Part shown: piece by piece, positions 38,576 to 50,559 of the stretch | How positions within the stretch are numbered: the first letter of the stretch is position 1 | How the letters are laid out: each line of letters begins with the position of its first letter | DNA from: Rhizomys pruinosus | Lineage: Eukaryota > Chordata > Mammalia > Rodentia > Spalacidae | NCBI GenBank assembly: GCA_009823505.1 | Contig: VZQC01010577.1 | Location: 35,985-99,984, forward strand | Direction of reading: 5' to 3' | Length of the DNA stretch: 64,000 nt | The notes under the pieces: model-generated | Database searches by the model: none | Told to the model about the DNA's origin: nothing | Seen by the model: the letters and a program-made list of their open reading frames with translations, nothing else | Made by a program: the position numbers and the translations under genes

Positions 38576-39657
38576 CTCTTATTTTTATTCTTCAGTACCT
38601 GCTGTCTAGAGGGTCGGTATGCACTCCGAGCTAGGCACTGTGGTTCAATAGAGTAACTACTAGTCACATGTGGCTCTAGAAATTCACATGTGTATTACTA
38701 GAATAATATTAAAGTTTCAGTTCTTCAGTTGCATTGACACGTTTTAGTGGCCATAGGTGGCCAGGAGCTTGGTATAGGAGCTGATAGAAAACGTGTCCAT
38801 CATTGCAGAGCTTCCTTTCTGGGCAGTTTTGGCTTGAAAGAAGTGGTTCTCCCCTCTGACTGCACACTGGAGTCAGCTGGTACTTATGTAAAGTTCCGAT
38901 GCCTGGCTGGGCTCATTCCCCAGACTCGGTCTAAAGGTAGAGACTGGCATTAGGATTTTTCAAAAGCTCATTCTCATGCATATCCAGCACTGTCAGCTGA
39001 GTTCTGATTTATCTCATTTTAAGGATAAAAATTATGAGACTTCTAAAATATGTATATGTAGCCCTTGAAACCCTCCTCTTCCTCCTTCTCCTTCTCCTCT
39101 TCCTCCTCTTTCTTTTTCTTCTTTTCCTCCTCCTTTTCTGCATATTATTATTATTATCATTATTAATTTTAACTCCCTAGACTGTGATTTTTATCTCCAG
39201 AAGTTCAATTAGCTGTTTTACATTTTTTCTGTAGGGCACAGGTGAAGGTAAACCGGGGCTGAGTGGAAGAGTAATAGAAAAATTAGGGAAAACCTCTTGG
39301 TCCCCAGGAGTGGGAAAGGTCCAGTGTCAAGGCCTGGGTGCTCGGGACCACATGTGGAGTCAGGACTACAGCTGGCCATCAAGGGGGTGGGAAGTCCATT
39401 CTTGAGACTCAGTCCACCCAAGACTAGAAACTGCAAATGACAGAAACCTCCCCTGCACTCAGTGTAAGCCCCATGCTTACAGGGTAAGGTGTGATGGGGA
39501 GTGCAGCCACTCAGAAAAGGCTGAAATTGCTGCCCGACATAGGGCAGTCTTCCATGCTTCAATGTGCACCACCATCAGCCCTCTATCGGAGAATGTGGAA
39601 TGGTGTTTCAAGGTCGGGGACAGCTCCTGCTCCTAGGGGTGTGGGGACAACAGCTCC
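38576..39657. other. Unassigned sequence with CT-rich tract
   Basis: Pyrimidine-rich tract (TCC/TTC) at about 39073-39137. No gene. Confidence 0.45.
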
Positions 39658-39671
39658 TGGGAGGCTTTCTT

Positions 39672-39898
39672 TTTTCTTTTAATTTAATTTAATTTTATTA
39701 TTTTTTTTTATGTGTATGAATGTACTGTCTGCATGTAGGTTTGTGCACCTGTGTCATGCAATGCCGAAGAGGTCAGAAGAGGGTGTTGGATTCCCCTGGA
39801 ACTGGAGTTAAAGATGGTTCTTAGCCTCCATGTGGATGCTGGGAATTGAACCCCGGTCCTCTGCAAGAGCAGTCAGCGCTCTTAACTGCTGAGCCATC
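39672..39898 (-). mobile_element. B2 SINE, left member of a B2-B1 pair
   Basis: Minus-strand B2 missing about 10 bp of its head, where (TC)n joins it to the next B1. Confidence 0.88.
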
Positions 39899-39913
39899 TC
39901 TCTCTCTATCTCT

Positions 39914-40073
39914 CTTTTTTTTTTTTTGGTCTTTTCGAGACAGGGTCTCCTTGTAACCCCAGCTGTCCTGGAACTCACTCTGTACACCAGGCTGGCCTTG
40001 AACACACAAAGATCCTTCTGCCTCTGCCTCCCGAGTGCTAGGATTAAAGGCGTGCACCACCACGCCCGGCTTG
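39914..40073 (-). mobile_element. B1 SINE, right member of a B2-B1 pair
   Basis: Minus-strand B1. ggaggctttctt lies at about 39660-39671 and again at 40076-40087, flanking the pair together. Confidence 0.88.
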
Positions 40074-40454
40074 GAGGAGGCTTTCTTAAGAATCCACATT
40101 CATTAAGTTTGGGAAAGATGTCAGGAATCTGTGTTTTAAAATATTAATTAAGTAATTTTTATGGTCAAGTGGGTTTGGGAACAATTGATGTATACTAAAG
40201 ACAAGGAACCAGGTGCCTGATTGGACAGGTACTGAGTTGGAGCTGTGGCCATAAAGCCCCAATGTCCACAACATTTTTATATAGTGGACTTTAATATATG
40301 TCACAAATTAGGAATCTAAAAATACAAAAAAGAATATGTGGTTGCTCCAAGCTGTTCCACTCGGGCAATAAGTGATAGCAATGGGCTCTGTGGTCTGGGT
40401 ATTTAGGAGACTAATAGGCTCTTGTGTTCAAATCATACCACTAAAGTGCTTTTT

Positions 40455-40650
40455 GATTTTTAAGTATTTATTTATTTTTATTTATTATTTAATGTGCATA
40501 GGAATGGGTGCCCACATGTGGAGGTCAGAGTAAAACTTGTAGGAGTCAGTTCTCTCCTTCCTCCATGTGGGTTGCAGGGGCTGAATTCAGGTTGTGGGTC
40601 TTGGCAGCAAGTGCCTTTACCTACTGAGCTATCTTGCCACCACTAAACCT
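40455..40650 (-). mobile_element. B3-type SINE
   Basis: 'gtggaggtcagagtaaaact ... cagcaagtgcctttacctac'. Confidence 0.7.
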
Positions 40651-41039
40651 CTTAGAGTTGAGCTTCCGTGTAAAGTGAGAATTACAATAGTACTTACCTC
40701 CTAGAGGTGTTGTGGTGATGAAATGGGATAATGTAGGTCTTGCAGGCATCAGGTGAATGTGCGAAGAAAAGACAGCAGAGGCACTAAGGCAGGTCTGCTC
40801 CTTCTATCCTGTCCTTAATCTGAGCGAATCTTTCTTCTCCCCATTTGTCTCTCTGCTTTATTCTGAGATAGAAGTGTTGCTTCCACTCCTGAGCTGAGGA
40901 TGGATCCAGATGCTGGGTATGGAAATCTGTTACCTCAGGTCTGCTGTGTTATAGGACTACAATCACAACTTCAGTAGATAATAAAGGACACTTGTAGAAA
41001 TGATAACTGCCATGCTTTGTTAAGAAAACATCACTTGCC

Positions 41040-41265
41040 ATTCTGAGAGTGCGAGTGCCCGCACTGTGCTAAATGCTTTATGTATCTGACTTTAATTCGA
41101 TAGCAAACCCATGAGGCAGATGTTAGCATTCTCGCTTTCTCTTCTTTTCTCACTCCACCAACAAATAGCCACAGATAGAAACTCAGAGCTGTTAAAACAA
41201 TACTCTTCTGTGGTCTTATAACTAGTACTTACAGCAGAACTGATGTTTGAACCCAGATTCAGGCC
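41040..41265 (+). mobile_element. MIR relic
   Basis: 'gcactgtgctaaatgcttta ... gatgtttgaacccagattca'. Confidence 0.65.
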
Positions 41266-41929
41266 CTAAAGCTTCCACCCCAGTTTGCCACATAAACAAA
41301 CAGAGCAAGCCATATAAGAGAGCCAGGATTCCTTGTATGCTTCATTGTATAAGGCACTTTCAAATGTATAGAATCATTGGATTCCATGGCCTTGGGAGGT
41401 ACTGCATATCAGGTTATTGGGTTGTAGCCCAGTGAGACTCGGAAGAAGCTGTGGTCTTTCGGTCCTTTCATTTCTTCTCTGCCCAGCACAATGTCTCTGG
41501 AGAAATCAACGTGTTGTCTGATTATCCTCTCATTCTTCTGCCTGGTCCCATGAGCGACAAGAAGACAACTGCCTCTTTCTCTGCGGGTAGAAGTCCTGGG
41601 CTTTGTTTCGGCTTAAGCAAACATATGATGGGAATTATCTCACTGCCTCATCTTCATTCTAGTTCTTTCCCAGGGTCGAGGGAAGATTCTGTGACCTCCA
41701 GATTCCCTTTAGGGAAATGTGGGCTCCTGGGAAGGCGTTCTCTCCTTCGTTCACTACAGTTCTCCACTCGCACAGGAGGAAACCTCGCTCATGAGCCTGG
41801 AGTGCAGCAAGGGGATGGTGTATGAGAAGCGATGTTGGAGTTAGGCAGACATGCATGTGAATCCTTTTTCTGTTTTCTTCTTGCTGTGTGACCTTGGGCA
41901 CACTTAAGAAAATTTATTTTTATTATTGT

Positions 41930-42130
41930 GTTTTTGAGACAGGGTCTTGCTATGTTCTAGGCAGGCCTTGAACTCACAATTCTTCTTCCTCAGCCTTTCG
42001 AGTCCCGGGATTATGTGTGTGTGCCACTGTGCTTAGCTACTTAGGCAAGTATTTTAACTCCTCTGAGCTTCAGTTTTCTCTACTGTAAAAATGAGGAAAA
42101 TAATAAGACCTATCTTCTACGATGGTTGCG
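41930..42130 (-). mobile_element. Old B1 followed by MIR relic
   Basis: 'ttttgagacagggtcttgct' to 'ccactgtgcttagct', then MIR-like 'ttcagttttctctactgtaa'. Confidence 0.6.
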
Positions 42131-43894
42131 GGAGTGGACTTAGGTGATGGGACAGCTGTCAACGCCTATTTCGGCAAAGCATTCAAGTGGGAGCCATCTG
42201 TGATCTCAGTTGTCAGCAAGGGCAGAGACTAAGGGCGGAAGGGAGAACTGTCTTGATCTACCCAGAGGTACCCCAGGGCCTCTTTCTCTAAGTGTTGATT
42301 GGGGACACAGGAAAAGGGGGGTTAGTCCTGGAGAAAGGACAGAGGTCCTTTAATGAGCTCAGGAAAGCCCATCTCCTGACAATAACAGCCCTGGACTTTT
42401 GCAATAACATCCTGTCAGAAGAGGCAGTGACAGGATATGTGCTGAGGGTAGGATACGTGCTGGGGTGGGAGCGTGTGGCAGTCCTGCTGTCCACCTCCTG
42501 GTCCGTTGGTCCCTTAGTCCTACAGAGGTTCAGGAAGTAGCAGCCAGAGATCAGAGGGGGAGTCCCCCCTCTACGTGTGTCCTGGCCTGATATGGAGGCT
42601 GGACTACTAGCTTCTTGTAGCTTAGAGCCTTCTGTAGGAGTTGCTCCTGCCTTTGACTGGCCCTTCCTTGGTTAGAGCTACCTGCTGAGCCCTTGTTCAT
42701 CAGCTTCTATGGTTCTACAGAATCAATGACCAAGGGAGAGATCCTCACCTCCTCACCAGTGTCCTCCTCCAAGGGTCTGCTGAAGGTTCTCTGAGTGCTG
42801 ATGACAGCGCTAGACTACAGAAACACAGCGATGATGGAGAGAGAGCACCCCAGCCTTGGGAGGGTCCACGGTTGGGTGGGCTAGAGAGATGACGCAAATA
42901 CCGTGAGCTCAGTGGATGCCTAGAAGCTCAGGATGCATTAGAGGTTGTGCGGGAAGTGGGAAATCACCAGGGAAGACTTCGTGGAAGAGGAGGAAGATGG
43001 ACATTCAGCAGGGCGAGCAAGAGTTGGCAAGGGAAGGGAGGAGATAGGAGCAGAGTCGGAGTGAGAAATGGAAAATACACTAGAAGAGCTGGAAAGTGAT
43101 GGAGTCGGGGGTACGCTGCTTAGAGCTCTGGGGATCCGAGACTAGAGAGAAAGCCAGGGGCCTTGAAGACCATATCCAGAAGGAGTAACTCACCTGAAGG
43201 GAAGTGCGAAGTCACTGACGGCTTTTAAGCAGAAAAGCAATGCAGTTTGATTGGGACTTCAACCTTGCCATACATCCTTTCCTCAGTGACACTTCACAAG
43301 GACCTGCTTTGCTCCCAAGCCCAGAGAGTTCCAAGAAAGCTTCTTATAAGGGTCAGAGTCAGGAAGCAGAACATAGATTTGCCCGGGGTTGCAGGGAACA
43401 GGGGTCAGACCTTGGGTCTACCAGTTATTTCCATGATGACCTGGCCAAGTCACTTCTGCCCTCTGGAGATAAGGTACAGGTTTTCAGAAAAGCTAGAAGC
43501 AAGTGAATGCTAAGGGCCTTTTCCCTACAAAGAGCTTATGGTATGGGATTGAATGATGGGATAAGAGCATAAATGTTGTTGAATGACTCTTAAAAAACAA
43601 TTAGGTGAGATAAGGTCTGGGGAGAGGGAGCATAACTTGAATTTCTCATTAATTTTGCTACTGAACAGGATCAGCCTCCCCAGCTGATCAGCCTCCCGAG
43701 AGAAGACAACAAACCAAAAGCTTCTCTTCCCTAAGAGAGAGAGAGAGAGTCCAAAAATCTCGCTTTGAGAACCCTCTTTCAAGGGATAATAGTATTTCCA
43801 GAGGTCTTTGGAGGCCCTGGCCCACAGAATCACAACTAAGGGCAATACCCGAAGGCAGGAAAGCTTGGGCAAAGATGTCAACTGGGTTGTATTG
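42131..43894. other. Unassigned sequence, no gene seen
   Basis: SINE-free. (GA)7-like tract at about 43735-43749; no coding family recognised in short frames. Confidence 0.45.
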
Positions 43895-44000
43895 CTGGCT
43901 ATGCCGGAGAGTGACATGTCTGTGACCTTGGGCAGCATATAATTTCTCCTCTGTGGGATCTAGTCTTCTCACCTGTAAAATGAGTTTTCCCAAGTGACAG
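43895..44000 (-). mobile_element. MIR relic
   Basis: 'gtgaccttgggcagcatata ... tcttctcacctgtaaaatga'. Confidence 0.65.
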
Positions 44001-44199
44001 TCATTTTCTTTTCTTTTTTTTTTTTTTTTTTTTTTTAATGGCCTGGGTCTTCAGGACAGTCAATTTTCTAAGCACTGGCTGGCTGATCACACTAAGATCC
44101 TGCCGTCTTACTGAGTAGATCGACACTCTTAAAGTGGTTTTAATTTTCATTTCCTTAATTAGTGGATGTTGACATTTGAATTTGAAAAAAAAAAAAAGC

Positions 44200-44495
44200 G
44201 GGGAAAAAGAATGCAAGACACATATGGGCAAATGGATGAGGCCGTGGAGGGGTCGGACTGGAAGGGGGAATGGGTCAATTTGATTAAGAAATGTGTGGTG
44301 CCAGGCATTGTGGCACACAACTTTGAGTCCAGACTGCAGGGGAGGGCGGTTATAGTCTCGGAGTTCAAGCAGCCTGGTCTACAGAGTGAGTTCCAGGCCA
44401 GCTGGATGACGGACAGGGAGACCCTGTCTTGAAAGCCAAAAAAAAAAAAAAAAGAAATGTTGTATGAAATGCACAAAAATTCAATAAAAAATTAA
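44200..44495 (+). mobile_element. L1 3' end, split by a B1
   Basis: Terminus 'gtatgaaatgcacaaaaatt caataaaa'. A B1 (about 44297-44448) interrupts it, flanked by agaaatgt on both sides. Confidence 0.7.
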
Positions 44496-44609
44496 GCCAA
44501 AAAGAAAAACGAAAAAATTCAATAAAAATATTTTAATTGACAAAAGAGAAAGAAATATATGAAGACCTCTCTGAGGTTCTGATTTTCCATTAAAAAAGAT
44601 AAAAGAGAA

Positions 44610-44815
44610 GGGCCTGGAGAGATGGCTCAGCTGGTAAAGTACTTATTGTATAGGCATGAGGAGAAGAATTCAATCTCCAGCACCCATGTCAGCAACTGGG
44701 TGTGGTGGGTCACACCTGTCACCCCAGTGCTGGGGATGTGGAGACAGGAAGATGCCTGGGGCTTCCTGGCCAGTCAGTCTCACTGGATTTGGTGATTGAA
44801 AGAGACCTGTCTCAA
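44610..44815 (+). mobile_element. B4 SINE
   Basis: 'ggcctggagagatggctcag ctggtaaagt' head fused to a B1-like body. Confidence 0.7.
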
Positions 44816-45950
44816 AAAAAAAATCACATGGAGAGTGATTGAAAAATACACTCAGCCCCCCCCCCCAACTGCCCCCAGGACAGAAGATGAAGGATTAGGT
44901 CACTTTGGTTGGGTAACCTGCAGCTTGGTGGGGGAGACAGATGTAGAAATATATACTCTGAGTGTTATACTGAGCGTAACACTAAAAGGATGCCCGGAGA
45001 TATAGCAGCACAGAGGCAGAGCCGTTAGTCTGATCAGGAAGGTGCAGAAAAGCTTCCTGGAGGAGGAGGCTGTAGTCACACTTCAATAATCAGGGTATCT
45101 GATGGGTGAGAGAACAGGTGCTTTTGATCTATCCAGTTGTCTTGCCTTTCCATGCACACGTGCAGCCTCACCTCAACCTCCAGTGTGATGTGCTTGATGC
45201 TCTGTCCTGCCCACTAGCTGGGAGGGCAGCCAGCTCCTGAAGTCTCCAGGTTGAACTTCTGCATAGTCTTTGCTGGGATGAACTCCCTGAACAAAGCCCA
45301 CGATTGACTTCAAGTTACGAGCTTGCCCCTGGGGAGTTCTCCAGCCAGCAGCAGAATGAGGGGAGCCCCAAAAGCTTAGATCAGAGGGTCCTGAGCCTGG
45401 GTCGCTGTGAGAATTTGCTGCAAGAGATGCTCTATTTTCACCTTAAGAGCTTCCTAAGGGCAGAACATATAGCTCCATCTGGCCATCTTGGGAGTATTTA
45501 TGGAGTGTAGATGACAGGGAGAGGAGGAGTAAGAGAAAACAGATACTCGCCACAGGATATCCATTAGAAATGAGTAAGAATCTCTGTGGGAGAGACAAAG
45601 GTCTTACTGGAGATTTTAACTAGGGAATCGGAGATAGCTGGGTAGGTTCCAGGGAAGTTTTTGTGAGCTGCTGCTTGCTTGAGGCAAGACCTAGGTAAGG
45701 GAAGAAATGTACTAGTTGAAGAGTGAGATAGTTCAGAGAGGGGATGGATCAATACTCCAAAGAAGCAGCATGAACAATGACTTGGGACCAGGGACCCTTG
45801 TTAATTGAGGAGGCAAAAGAAATCCAGGTCTGTGCGCAGAAATGGAAGGACGTGATGTGTTGCAGGGTTCTTTACCCGAAATGCAGTAGGAACCAATGCC
45901 AGTAGGAAGCTGATAGGATCAGAATGTGTGATTTATTTGCTCTATTTTTA
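44816..45950. other. Unassigned sequence, no gene seen
   Basis: C-run at about 44857-44867. No coding or repeat family recognised. Confidence 0.4.
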
Positions 45951-45954
45951 GTTA

Positions 45955-46475
45955 TTTCTTTGTGTGCATGTTCATGCTTGCAGGTGCATGTATGTTTGTG
46001 GGTATGTGTGCACATGTGTGCATGTATATTTGTTGGAAGTCAGAGGACAACCTCAGATGTTGTTCCTCAGGTTCTGTAAATGTTGGCTTAAAAAACATTT
46101 TATTAAAAACATTTTATTTATCATTTAATTTTATGTGTATGAGTGTATTGCCTGCATGTATGTAAGTGCACCTATATTGTGCAATGCCTGCAGAGGTCAG
46201 AAGGGGGCATTGGATCCCTTTGAACTGGAGTTACAGATGGTCGTTAGCCACCATGTAGGCACTGGAAATCGAACCCAGATCCTCTGCAAGAGCAGCGAAT
46301 GGTCTTCACTGCTGAGCCATTTCTCCAGCCCCAACCTGGCCTTTGAGAAAGTGTCTGTCACTGTCTTGGAATGTATTGATTAGGTTTGGCTGATAGGTGA
46401 GTGAAACCCAGTGATCCTTCTGTCTCTTTCTTTCCCCAGCCCTGAGATTACAAGCATATGCTAACTGTGCCTAGC
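45955..46475 (-). mobile_element. B4 SINE interrupted by a B3
   Basis: B4 left part 45955-46090, B3 at about 46100-46335 (head at right), B4 right part 46340-46475 ('cctgagattacaagcatatg'). Confidence 0.6.
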
Positions 46476-46484
46476 TTTTATTTT

Positions 46485-47100
46485 TAACTTACATTTATTT
46501 ATTTATGTTTATTTATTATATGTGTGTATTGTGTGTATGTATGGATGTCACAGTGTGCAGGTCAGAGGACCACTTATGGGAGCTGGTTCTCCCCTTCAAC
46601 CATGTGGGTCCTAGGGATTGAATCGAGTTCATCTGGTTTGCAAAGTGTGATGGATAGCTTTTGTTGTCAACTTGACACACCTGGGTTGACGGAGTCTCAA
46701 CTGGGGAATTTCCTCTAGTGGAGTGGCCTGTGGCCATGTCTGTGAGGTATTTTCTTGATTGTTGAGCAATGTGGGAGGGCCCAGTCCACTATGGATGGTG
46801 CTACCCCTGGGGAGCTTATTCTGTATTGTATAAGGAAGCAGGTTGAGCATGGGCCAGGGGAGCAAGCAGCAAGCAGCGCTCTTCCATGGTCTGTGCTTTA
46901 GCTCCTGCCTCTGGATTCCTGCCCTGAGTTCCTACCTTGGGCTCCCACAGTGATGAACTGTGTGTGACCTGGGAGATGTGAGCCAAATAAATTCTTTTCT
47001 CCCTAAGTTTGTATTGATCAGAGTGTTTTGTCACAGCAATTGAAGAGAAACTAGAACACGAAGCATGCCCTTTAGTGACTGAGCTGTCATCCCAGCCCCA
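46485..47100 (-). mobile_element. B3 SINE interrupted by another rodent repeat
   Basis: B3 body to about 46645; a 'tgatggatagcttttgttgt' repeat at 46648-47058 ending 'cagcaattgaagagaaacta'; then the B3 head 'gactgagctgtcatcccagc'. Confidence 0.7.
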
Positions 47101-47329
47101 TAAAAACAAACAACAAACAAATAAACACCAACAATATTTGGGTAGCTCTAGGTTATGGATGGTGGAAGAGACAATGGGTGTTGCCAGACCTATGAGGAGG
47201 CAACTGATGTGGTTCAGGTGGGAAATCTCTATGGGTTTAATTAACATGTGGTGATGCAGATGCTGAAAAGGATCACTTAAATATTGGCTTTGGCTATAGA
47301 GTGCATGCGGGTGATAAGGGAGGGAGAGG

Positions 47330-47660
47330 CCATGCCAAGGATATTTCCTGACTTCTGTGGAGGTCTCAGAGATCATTTAGTCATCCCTCCACCCCACTTA
47401 CCTAACTACACAACAGACCAAGGCCCAGAAATAAAGAGGGACTTTCCTATGCTGGCAGAGCAAGGCCAGTATCAGAGCCAAGTCATCTTGTGTCCGTCCT
47501 GTTTCTTTACAGTAGGATCTTATAATCATGAAGAGTAAGAGAAGGAAGTAACTTTTAGAAACCACCCAGGCCAACTCCTACATTATTTTATAGATAACGC
47601 AACTGAGGGGTGAAAGCTTTAGCAGGCTGGCCAAAGGCCACCCAGAGAGTTAATTAATTA
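47330..47660. mobile_element. Two MIR-like relics
   Basis: 'caaggcccagaaataaagag' and 'ttttatagataacgcaactg' followed by 'ggccaaaggccacccagaga'. Confidence 0.6.
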
Positions 47661-48215
47661 ATCAGTGAAATAGTCTAAGCATATATAAACATGACTGTGT
47701 TGACCCTTAGATAGTGAGACATGTTGTTTGTTCAGGAGGGAGATAACTTGGCAAAGGTCCCTCCGAATGCTTTCCCAAGCATCCTTATGCTGGCTGGCTT
47801 CGCTCTGGGCTGGCTGCCTGCCTGGGGTTAGGGAATCCAGATGTCTGGGGTCACAAAAGCCAACAGGATTTTCCCATGCCATGGGTTCCCAGTGCTTGTG
47901 CTCAATAGATCAGTAGAGATGTTGTAGGTGGGGTGTGGAGAGCTAGGAAGGAACGCCAGGTTGCTCTTTTGGTGAGTGCTCTAGCCGCTGAGTTTACTAC
48001 CGAAAAGGTTTATTTCCTTTAGCACCCCTTCCAATTGGGCAGAGCCCTGCAGCTAAAGCCAGTACTTGACAGTTGCTACCTTTGCTTAAATTCATGGACA
48101 GAATTCTCTAGAATGAAACGTGATGGGGTATGACAGATGTTATGAGATTGTTGTGCTGCCTGCCGACGTGATGATATCCTTGGGGATGTGATAGTTTGCA
48201 GGCCGACACGCTGGA
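47661..48215. other. Unassigned sequence, no gene seen
   Basis: No repeat or coding family recognised. Confidence 0.4.
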
Positions 48216-48271
48216 CTTCCTTCCTTCCTTCCTTCCTTCCTTCCTTCCTTCCTTCCTTCCTTCCTTCCTTC
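48216..48271. repeat. (CTTC)n microsatellite
   Basis: About fourteen tetranucleotide units. Confidence 0.95.
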
Positions 48272-48489
48272 TTCCCTTTTTGGAAAAAAACTAGGCAGAA
48301 TATTTGAAATTAGGAATGCATTAGAACATTCTGAAATATATTTTTTGGTGACATCGCTTTGTCTCCTGGAGACTCAGCTCTCCTGAGAGCTGCCTCCTCA
48401 ATTCGCTCCAGAATATTCAGGAAAAGAGGGAAAAGCATTGGTTTTCAAGGGGGCTCCGGTAGCTGGGAAGACAGGCATAAGTCTTTGAA

Positions 48490-48715
48490 GTCATGCTGTC
48501 CTGGAGGTGGGGATGGGGCATAGCTATGTCCCCACGTTGCCACTGACGGCCCATGTGACTCTGGCATTCACCTCTCTGAAGCTGACTTTTCTGTTTTGCT
48601 GAGTGGGCATGAGGATCCCAGCTTCACAGTGCCATTGTGAGGAGGAGAGGAGGCGATTGATACAAAACCCTTAACATATTGTCTAGCATAGAGTCAGAAA
48701 GTGTCTGGCCAATTT
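48490..48715 (-). mobile_element. MIR relic
   Basis: 'tgactctggcattcacctct ctgaagctga' and downstream MIR-like order. Confidence 0.55.
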
Positions 48716-49119
48716 AAATTGTTGTTCTCGCTCCATCTAGGACTCTCAAATCAACCAAGACTGAATCAGATTGATTGGGATCAACAGAACTTTCCCCTTC
48801 AGTCCTGGCTGCTCCTAGGTGTCTCTTGGGGTTCACTGTCATGGCAACGGGATGGAAGCTGATAGGGGAAGCTAAATAGCAGAACACTGCCCGACCCTGC
48901 TGGCGCCACATCCCGAGTGGGAAGCTGTCTGATTAATGCCTGCCCAAGCCTACTGGCCTTGTTTCAGGCCACCCTGGAGAAGATTCTTGCTCAGGGACAG
49001 ATGGAGCCTCAGTCTCCGGGATGAGCCATAACTCTGGTCAGTGGGCACAGTTACAGGTGCCGTGGAGTCTTGGGACTGCCCAAGCAGAACAGAGATAAAG
49101 GGACCCTGCAGTTTGCTTA

Positions 49120-49370
49120 TTCCAATTTTTTTTATGACTGAATAAAGAACAAATGGGTAATGAATGTCTGCAGTGTGCCCAACAAAGTGTGAGGTTCTTT
49201 CCCCAAAGGTTAATTTCTACAACAGTTGTGTGGGATATGTATCATTATTCCCCTCGAGGACATGAGGACTGGGGCCCAGAGGCACAAAATCTGTTTCCAA
49301 TGTGCAGCCGGTGTCTGCAGTGGAGACCTCGCTGTTTCCACATCACTTCTGCTCTCTTTCATCTATCTGT
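49120..49370 (+). mobile_element. MIR relic
   Basis: 'gtctgcagtgtgcccaacaa ... gacatgaggactggggccca gaggcac'. Confidence 0.65.
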
Positions 49371-49639
49371 TCATCCAGGCTATGGTTCCAGTTTGAAAGT
49401 GTCCCTCACAGTTCATGTGTTGGTGACCTAATCCCAGTGCAGCAGTGTGGAGAATTAAGACATTCAAGAATTGTTTGAGTGTGGTGGTTGTGCTAGAAAC
49501 AGGCCATTGGAGTGTGTGTGGGTGTTTTTTTTAGGGGACTTAGTAGAACACAGGTGCTATGAAAACAAATAAGGTGAGTATCAGGTGTGGAAAAGTGGGG
49601 AGCAATGGGAAGAGAGGTAAACCGAGAGGCCGAGGGGGA

Positions 49640-50140
49640 GGGTTAACTAAATGAAAAGCCATATGGAAACTCACTATTTTTAAAACTAATGAAAAATATA
49701 AGCTAAGACTGGAAGTAGAATCCTACAAGCTCCTGGGGCCCTGCTCATATGAACCTATAGCAATGGTGTCAGCATGCACAAGACCCATCCAAGCTCAACC
49801 AGACAAAAACCCATCAAGGCACTGGAGAAATGGGTAGCAGAACCCAATCTTAGCTGAAGAAATATTGGTAGCTGGTTACTGTTGGGCGAGGAAGAACTGG
49901 CCTTCTTAAAGAGAGGGACTCTGGATAGGCTGATTACAGCTCAGTGGATGAACCTGCACTGAGAAATGGGTGGGGAGATTAATTTGGCACAATAGGCCTT
50001 AACACAAATAACAGCATGTATGAATTCCGGCAGGGGGCGCTGTGGGAGGGTGCCAGTGGAGAAGGGGGGATAAAGGTAGTTAATATTGATTGAAATGATA
50101 TGTATAAAATACACAAGAGTTCAATAAAAAAATTTATGCA
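49640..50140 (+). mobile_element. L1 3' UTR fragment
   Basis: Aligns by eye with 60980-61370 (shared 'caatcttagctgaagaaata' and 'aataggccttaac', seen there as 'agtaggccttaac'). Ends 'acacaagagttcaataaaaa'. Confidence 0.75.
50027..50046 (+). promoter_or_regulatory. CTCF-like motif inside an L1 3' UTR
   Basis: ccggcagggggcgctgtggg closely fits the CTCF core (CCASYAGRKGGCRSY). The related repeat at about 61300 lacks the GGCGC core. Confidence 0.5.
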
Positions 50141-50475
50141 CGTGGTGGCGCACGCCTTTAATCCTAGCACTTGGGAGGCAGAGGCAGGTGGATCTTTGTG
50201 AGTTCAAGTCCAGCCTGGTCTACAGAGCGAGTTCTAGGACAGCTGGGGCTACAGAGAGACCCTGTCTTGAAAAGACCAAAAAAAAAAATTTATGCACAAA
50301 AACTAAGCCTACGGGCTGGGCATGGTGGCACATGCCTTTAATCCCAGCACTCAGGAGGCAGAGGCAAGAGGATCCCTGTGAGTTCAAGGCATGGTCTATA
50401 GAGTGAGTTCCAGGCCATCTGGGGCTATAGGGAGACCCTGTCTCACATAAAAGCAACAATGACAACGACAACAAC
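50141..50475 (+). mobile_element. Two successive B1 SINEs
   Basis: First at about 50141-50281, inserted in the L1 tail, duplication aatttatgca. Second at 50313-50475, duplication aaactaagcctac at 50300-50312 and 50476-50488, with a (ACA)n tail. Confidence 0.92.
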
Positions 50476-50559
50476 AAACTAAGCCTACAAAATCATATTA
50501 ATATGTGAATAAAAATATAAGCTAAAATAGCTATAAGGGAGACATCCTTCATAGCTGGC

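Noticed and set aside
41451..41825. 124-codon frame
   Set aside because: No recognisable domain and no supporting context.
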